A program made the position numbers and the translations under genes. This document shows positions 62,007-64,000 of a DNA stretch of 64,000 bases, in pieces. The notes under the pieces were generated by a model, which worked only from the letters and a program-made list of their open reading frames with translations, searched no databases and was not told where the DNA came from. Numbering within the stretch: the first letter of the stretch is position 1; the number at the start of each line of letters is the position of its first letter. Source of the DNA: Citrobacter koseri ATCC BAA-895 (GTDB lineage Bacteria > Pseudomonadota > Gammaproteobacteria > Enterobacterales > Enterobacteriaceae). The stretch is taken from contig NC_009792.1 of NCBI RefSeq assembly GCF_000018045.1, positions 310,001 through 374,000 on the forward strand. Reading direction: 5' to 3'.

Positions 62007-63221
62007 ATGGGTATTACGTCCCGCTTAAAAGTCATGTCGTTTTTACAATATTTTATCTGGGGAAGCTGGCTGGTGACCCTGGGTTCTTACATGATTAACA
62101 CCTTACATTTTACTGGCGCTAACGTTGGAATGATTTACAGCTCAAAAGGGCTGGCGGCGATTATTATGCCGGGCATTATGGGGATCGTCGCCGATAAATG
62201 GCTGCGTGCCGAGCGTGCATATATGCTCTGCCATCTGGTGTGCGCCGGCGCGTTGTTGTATGCCACGACCGTGACCGACCCGGATGCGATGTTCTGGATA
62301 ATGTTAATTAATGCAATGGCCTATATGCCGACTATTGCCTTATCCAACAGCGTTTCTTACGCCTGTCTGGCGCAGTCCGGCCAGGACCCGGTTACTGCAT
62401 TCCCGCCCGTTCGCGTCTTTGGCACCGTGGGCTTTATTATCGCTATGTGGACGGTCAGCCTGATGGGGCTGGAGCTAAGCAGCGCGCAGCTGTACATTGC
62501 CGCTGGCGCTTCGCTGTTACTGGCGCTGTATGCCTTTACGCTACCGAAAATTCCGGTGGCGAAGAAGAATACGTCCGCCACGCTTGCCAGCAAACTGGGG
62601 CTGGATGCGTTTGTCTTATTCAAAAATCCGCGAATGGCGATTTTCTTTTTGTTTGCGATGATGTTAGGGGCTGTGCTGCAAATTACGAATGTTTTCGGTA
62701 ATCCCTTCCTGCACGATTTTGCCCGCAATCCGGCGTTTGCCGACAGCGTTGTGGTGAAATATCCCTCCATCCTGCTGTCTGTTTCCCAAATGGCTGAAGT
62801 GGGTTTCATTCTGACTATCCCGTTCTTTCTGAAACGCTTTGGCATTAAAACCGTGATGCTGATGAGTATGCTGGCATGGACGCTGCGCTTTGGCTTTTTT
62901 GCGTTTGGCGATCCATCCCCGTTTGGCGTTGTGCTGCTGCTGATGTCGATGATTGTTTACGGTTGCGCTTTCGACTTTTTCAATATTTCAGGATCGGTAT
63001 TTGTTGAGCAGGAAGTCAGTTCGACGATCCGCGCCAGTGCGCAGGGGCTGTTTATGACTATGGTCAATGGCGTAGGCGCCTGGGTCGGGTCAATTTTGAG
63101 CGGTATCGCCGTGGACTACTTCTCGGTGGGCAGCGTGAAAGACTGGCAGACTATCTGGCTGGTATTCGCCGCTTATGCGCTGGCGCTGGCAGTGATTTTT
63201 GCGCTGTTATTTCAAATATAA
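62007..63221 (+). CDS. xapB: Xanthosine permease XapB with a probable 3' frameshift
   Basis: A nucleoside:H+ symporter of the major facilitator superfamily (NupG group) with about 12 helices. The reading frame gives 404 residues and ends LAVIFALLFQI, whereas E. coli XapB has 418 residues. If one T is removed from the TTT at 63210-63212, the frame continues FKYKHEPEKWLAKPLAH to a TAA at 63262-63264. The protein is then exactly 418 residues and its tail resembles E. coli's FKYNHDPEK...H. The lost tail is the cytoplasmic C terminus, so function may survive. ATG 62007 (MGITSRLKVMSFLQYFIWGSW) matches the family start; the frame opening at 61920 does not. Confidence 0.9.
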   Translation: MGITSRLKVMSFLQYFIWGSWLVTLGSYMINTLHFTGANVGMIYSSKGLAAIIMPGIMGIVADKWLRAERAYMLCHLVCAGALLYATTVTDPDAMFWIMLINAMAYMPTIALSNSVSYACLAQSGQDPVTAFPPVRVFGTVGFIIAMWTVSLMGLELSSAQLYIAAGASLLLALYAFTLPKIPVAKKNTSATLASKLGLDAFVLFKNPRMAIFFLFAMMLGAVLQITNVFGNPFLHDFARNPAFADSVVVKYPSILLSVSQMAEVGFILTIPFFLKRFGIKTVMLMSMLAWTLRFGFFAFGDPSPFGVVLLLMSMIVYGCAFDFFNISGSVFVEQEVSSTIRASAQGLFMTMVNGVGAWVGSILSGIAVDYFSVGSVKDWQTIWLVFAAYALALAVIFALLFQI

Positions 63222-63268
63222 ACATGAGCCAGAAAAATGGCTGGCGAAACCACTGGCGCACTAACGGC

Positions 63269-63299
63269 TGAAACGGCGGGGCGACTGCCCGCCGTTTCA
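63269..63299 (+). terminator. Long perfect stem-loop between xapB and xapR
   Basis: TGAAACGGCGGG-GCGACTG-CCCGCCGTTTCA has perfect 12-bp arms. It begins 4 bases after the frame-restored xapB stop. No U tract follows, so termination would be Rho-dependent or the hairpin may protect the 3' end. Confidence 0.55.
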
Positions 63300-63361
63300 A
63301 CGTCCCTGAGACAAATGTGCTAACGTTGCGCATTATTCCTTATCTGTGGAGCGCAATAATC

Positions 63362-64000
63362 ATGGAACGCGTACATCGTATCGATCTTAAATTATTGCGC
63401 TATTTTCTCGCTGTTGCTGAGGAGCTGCATTTTGGCCGGGCGGCGGCGCGTCTGAATATGTCTCAGCCTCCTCTGAGTATTCATGTCAAAGAGCTGGAAA
63501 ATCAGCTTGGCACGCCGTTGTTTGTTCGCCATTCTCGCAGCGTGGCGTTAACGCATGCGGGGAAAATTCTCATGGAAGAGTCGCGGCGTTTGTTGTTCAG
63601 CGCGAATCAGGCATTTGCGCGCGTGGAACAGATCGGACGCGGTGAGGCAGGGCGCATTGAACTGGGCGTTGTGGGCACGGCGATGTGGGGGAAAATGCGT
63701 CCTGTGATGCGCCGTTTTTTGAAAGAGAACCCCAATGTCGAGGTGTTATTTCGCGAAAAAATGCCTGCGATGCAGATGGCGTTACTGGAGCGACGCGAGC
63801 TGGATGCTGGCATCTGGCGAATGGCGATCGAACCGACGGAGGGATTTACCAGCCTGCGCTTACATGAATCCGCATTTTTGGTGGCGATGCCGGAAGATCA
63901 CCCTCTGGCTTGCTGCCCGGCGATCCCTCTTGATGCGTTACGCAACGAATATTTCGTTACCATGCCTTCGATTCATACCGACTGGGCATTTTTGCAACGT
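63362..64000 (+). CDS. xapR: LysR-family activator XapR (3' end cut off)
   Basis: The regulator of xanthosine genes; 213 codons are in the window of an expected ~294. N-terminal winged helix (MERVHRIDLKLLRYFLAVAEELHFGRAAARLNMSQPPLSIHVKELENQLG) and the first part of the effector domain (GRIELGVVGTAMWGKMRPVMRRFLKENPNVEVLF) are present and closely match E. coli XapR. The ATG follows TGTGGAGCGCAATA. It is downstream of xapB, the same order as in E. coli. Confidence 0.94.
   Translation, partial: MERVHRIDLKLLRYFLAVAEELHFGRAAARLNMSQPPLSIHVKELENQLGTPLFVRHSRSVALTHAGKILMEESRRLLFSANQAFARVEQIGRGEAGRIELGVVGTAMWGKMRPVMRRFLKENPNVEVLFREKMPAMQMALLERRELDAGIWRMAIEPTEGFTSLRLHESAFLVAMPEDHPLACCPAIPLDALRNEYFVTMPSIHTDWAFLQR

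Overview
The window is a chromosomal segment of a gamma-proteobacterium of the family Enterobacteriaceae. Almost every protein is recognisable as a close relative of an Escherichia coli or Salmonella protein. Gene order follows the E. coli/Salmonella acrD-to-xapR region, and REP/BIME palindromes separate many genes. Several features fit Salmonella or Citrobacter better than E. coli K-12: cysM-yfeJ-ptsJ-pdxK without yfeK/yfeS, an ethanolamine operon not split by a prophage, and a flxA-like gene where K-12 has yfeN. The MurNAc operon carries two extra genes I do not know from E. coli or Salmonella. A Citrobacter-like organism is my best guess, but the species is inference. No tRNA, rRNA, CRISPR, insertion sequence or prophage was seen.

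Layout. 1-7065: efflux pump AcrD (cut by the left edge), nitrate/nitrite sensor NarQ and divergent AegA. 7157-14528: nudK, ypfG, tktB/talA (non-oxidative pentose phosphate pathway) and the malic enzyme maeB. 14688-29563: a complete 17-gene ethanolamine utilisation operon, eutSPQTDMNEJGHABCLKR. It encodes five shell proteins, the B12-dependent ammonia-lyase EutBC with its reactivase EutA and adenosyltransferase EutT, and the acetaldehyde enzymes EutE/EutG/EutD. It also encodes EutP/EutQ/EutJ, the membrane protein EutH and the regulator EutR. 29683-33163: hemF, amiA, ypeA, yfeZ, yfeY, followed by the peroxidase yfeX.

34254-40674: a N-acetylmuramic acid (MurNAc) locus. The regulator murR diverges from a tightly packed operon of a general porin, a periplasmic DUF2057 protein, murQ, murP and yfeW. 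The shared promoter region holds three related GGAATCAT-type palindromes and a good CRP site. MurP has only IIB and IIC domains and so depends on EIIA-Glc, which is encoded here too (crr with ptsH and ptsI, 50090-52669). 40852-46636: ucpA, then the sulfate/thiosulfate importer cysPTWA with cysM. 46727-49934: yfeJ-ptsJ diverging from pdxK and a small unknown gene. 53053-58535: cysK, cysZ, zipA, ligA, ypeB. 58532-64000: yfeH/yfeR, a flxA-like gene with a candidate flagellar sigma-28 promoter, and the xanthosine genes xapA, xapB and xapR (cut by the right edge). xapB appears to carry a one-base frameshift at its extreme 3' end.

The most unusual parts are the porin/DUF2057 extension of the MurNAc operon with its operator array, the xapB frameshift, and the sigma-28-type flxA-like gene. 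Most of the rest is conserved enterobacterial core genome.
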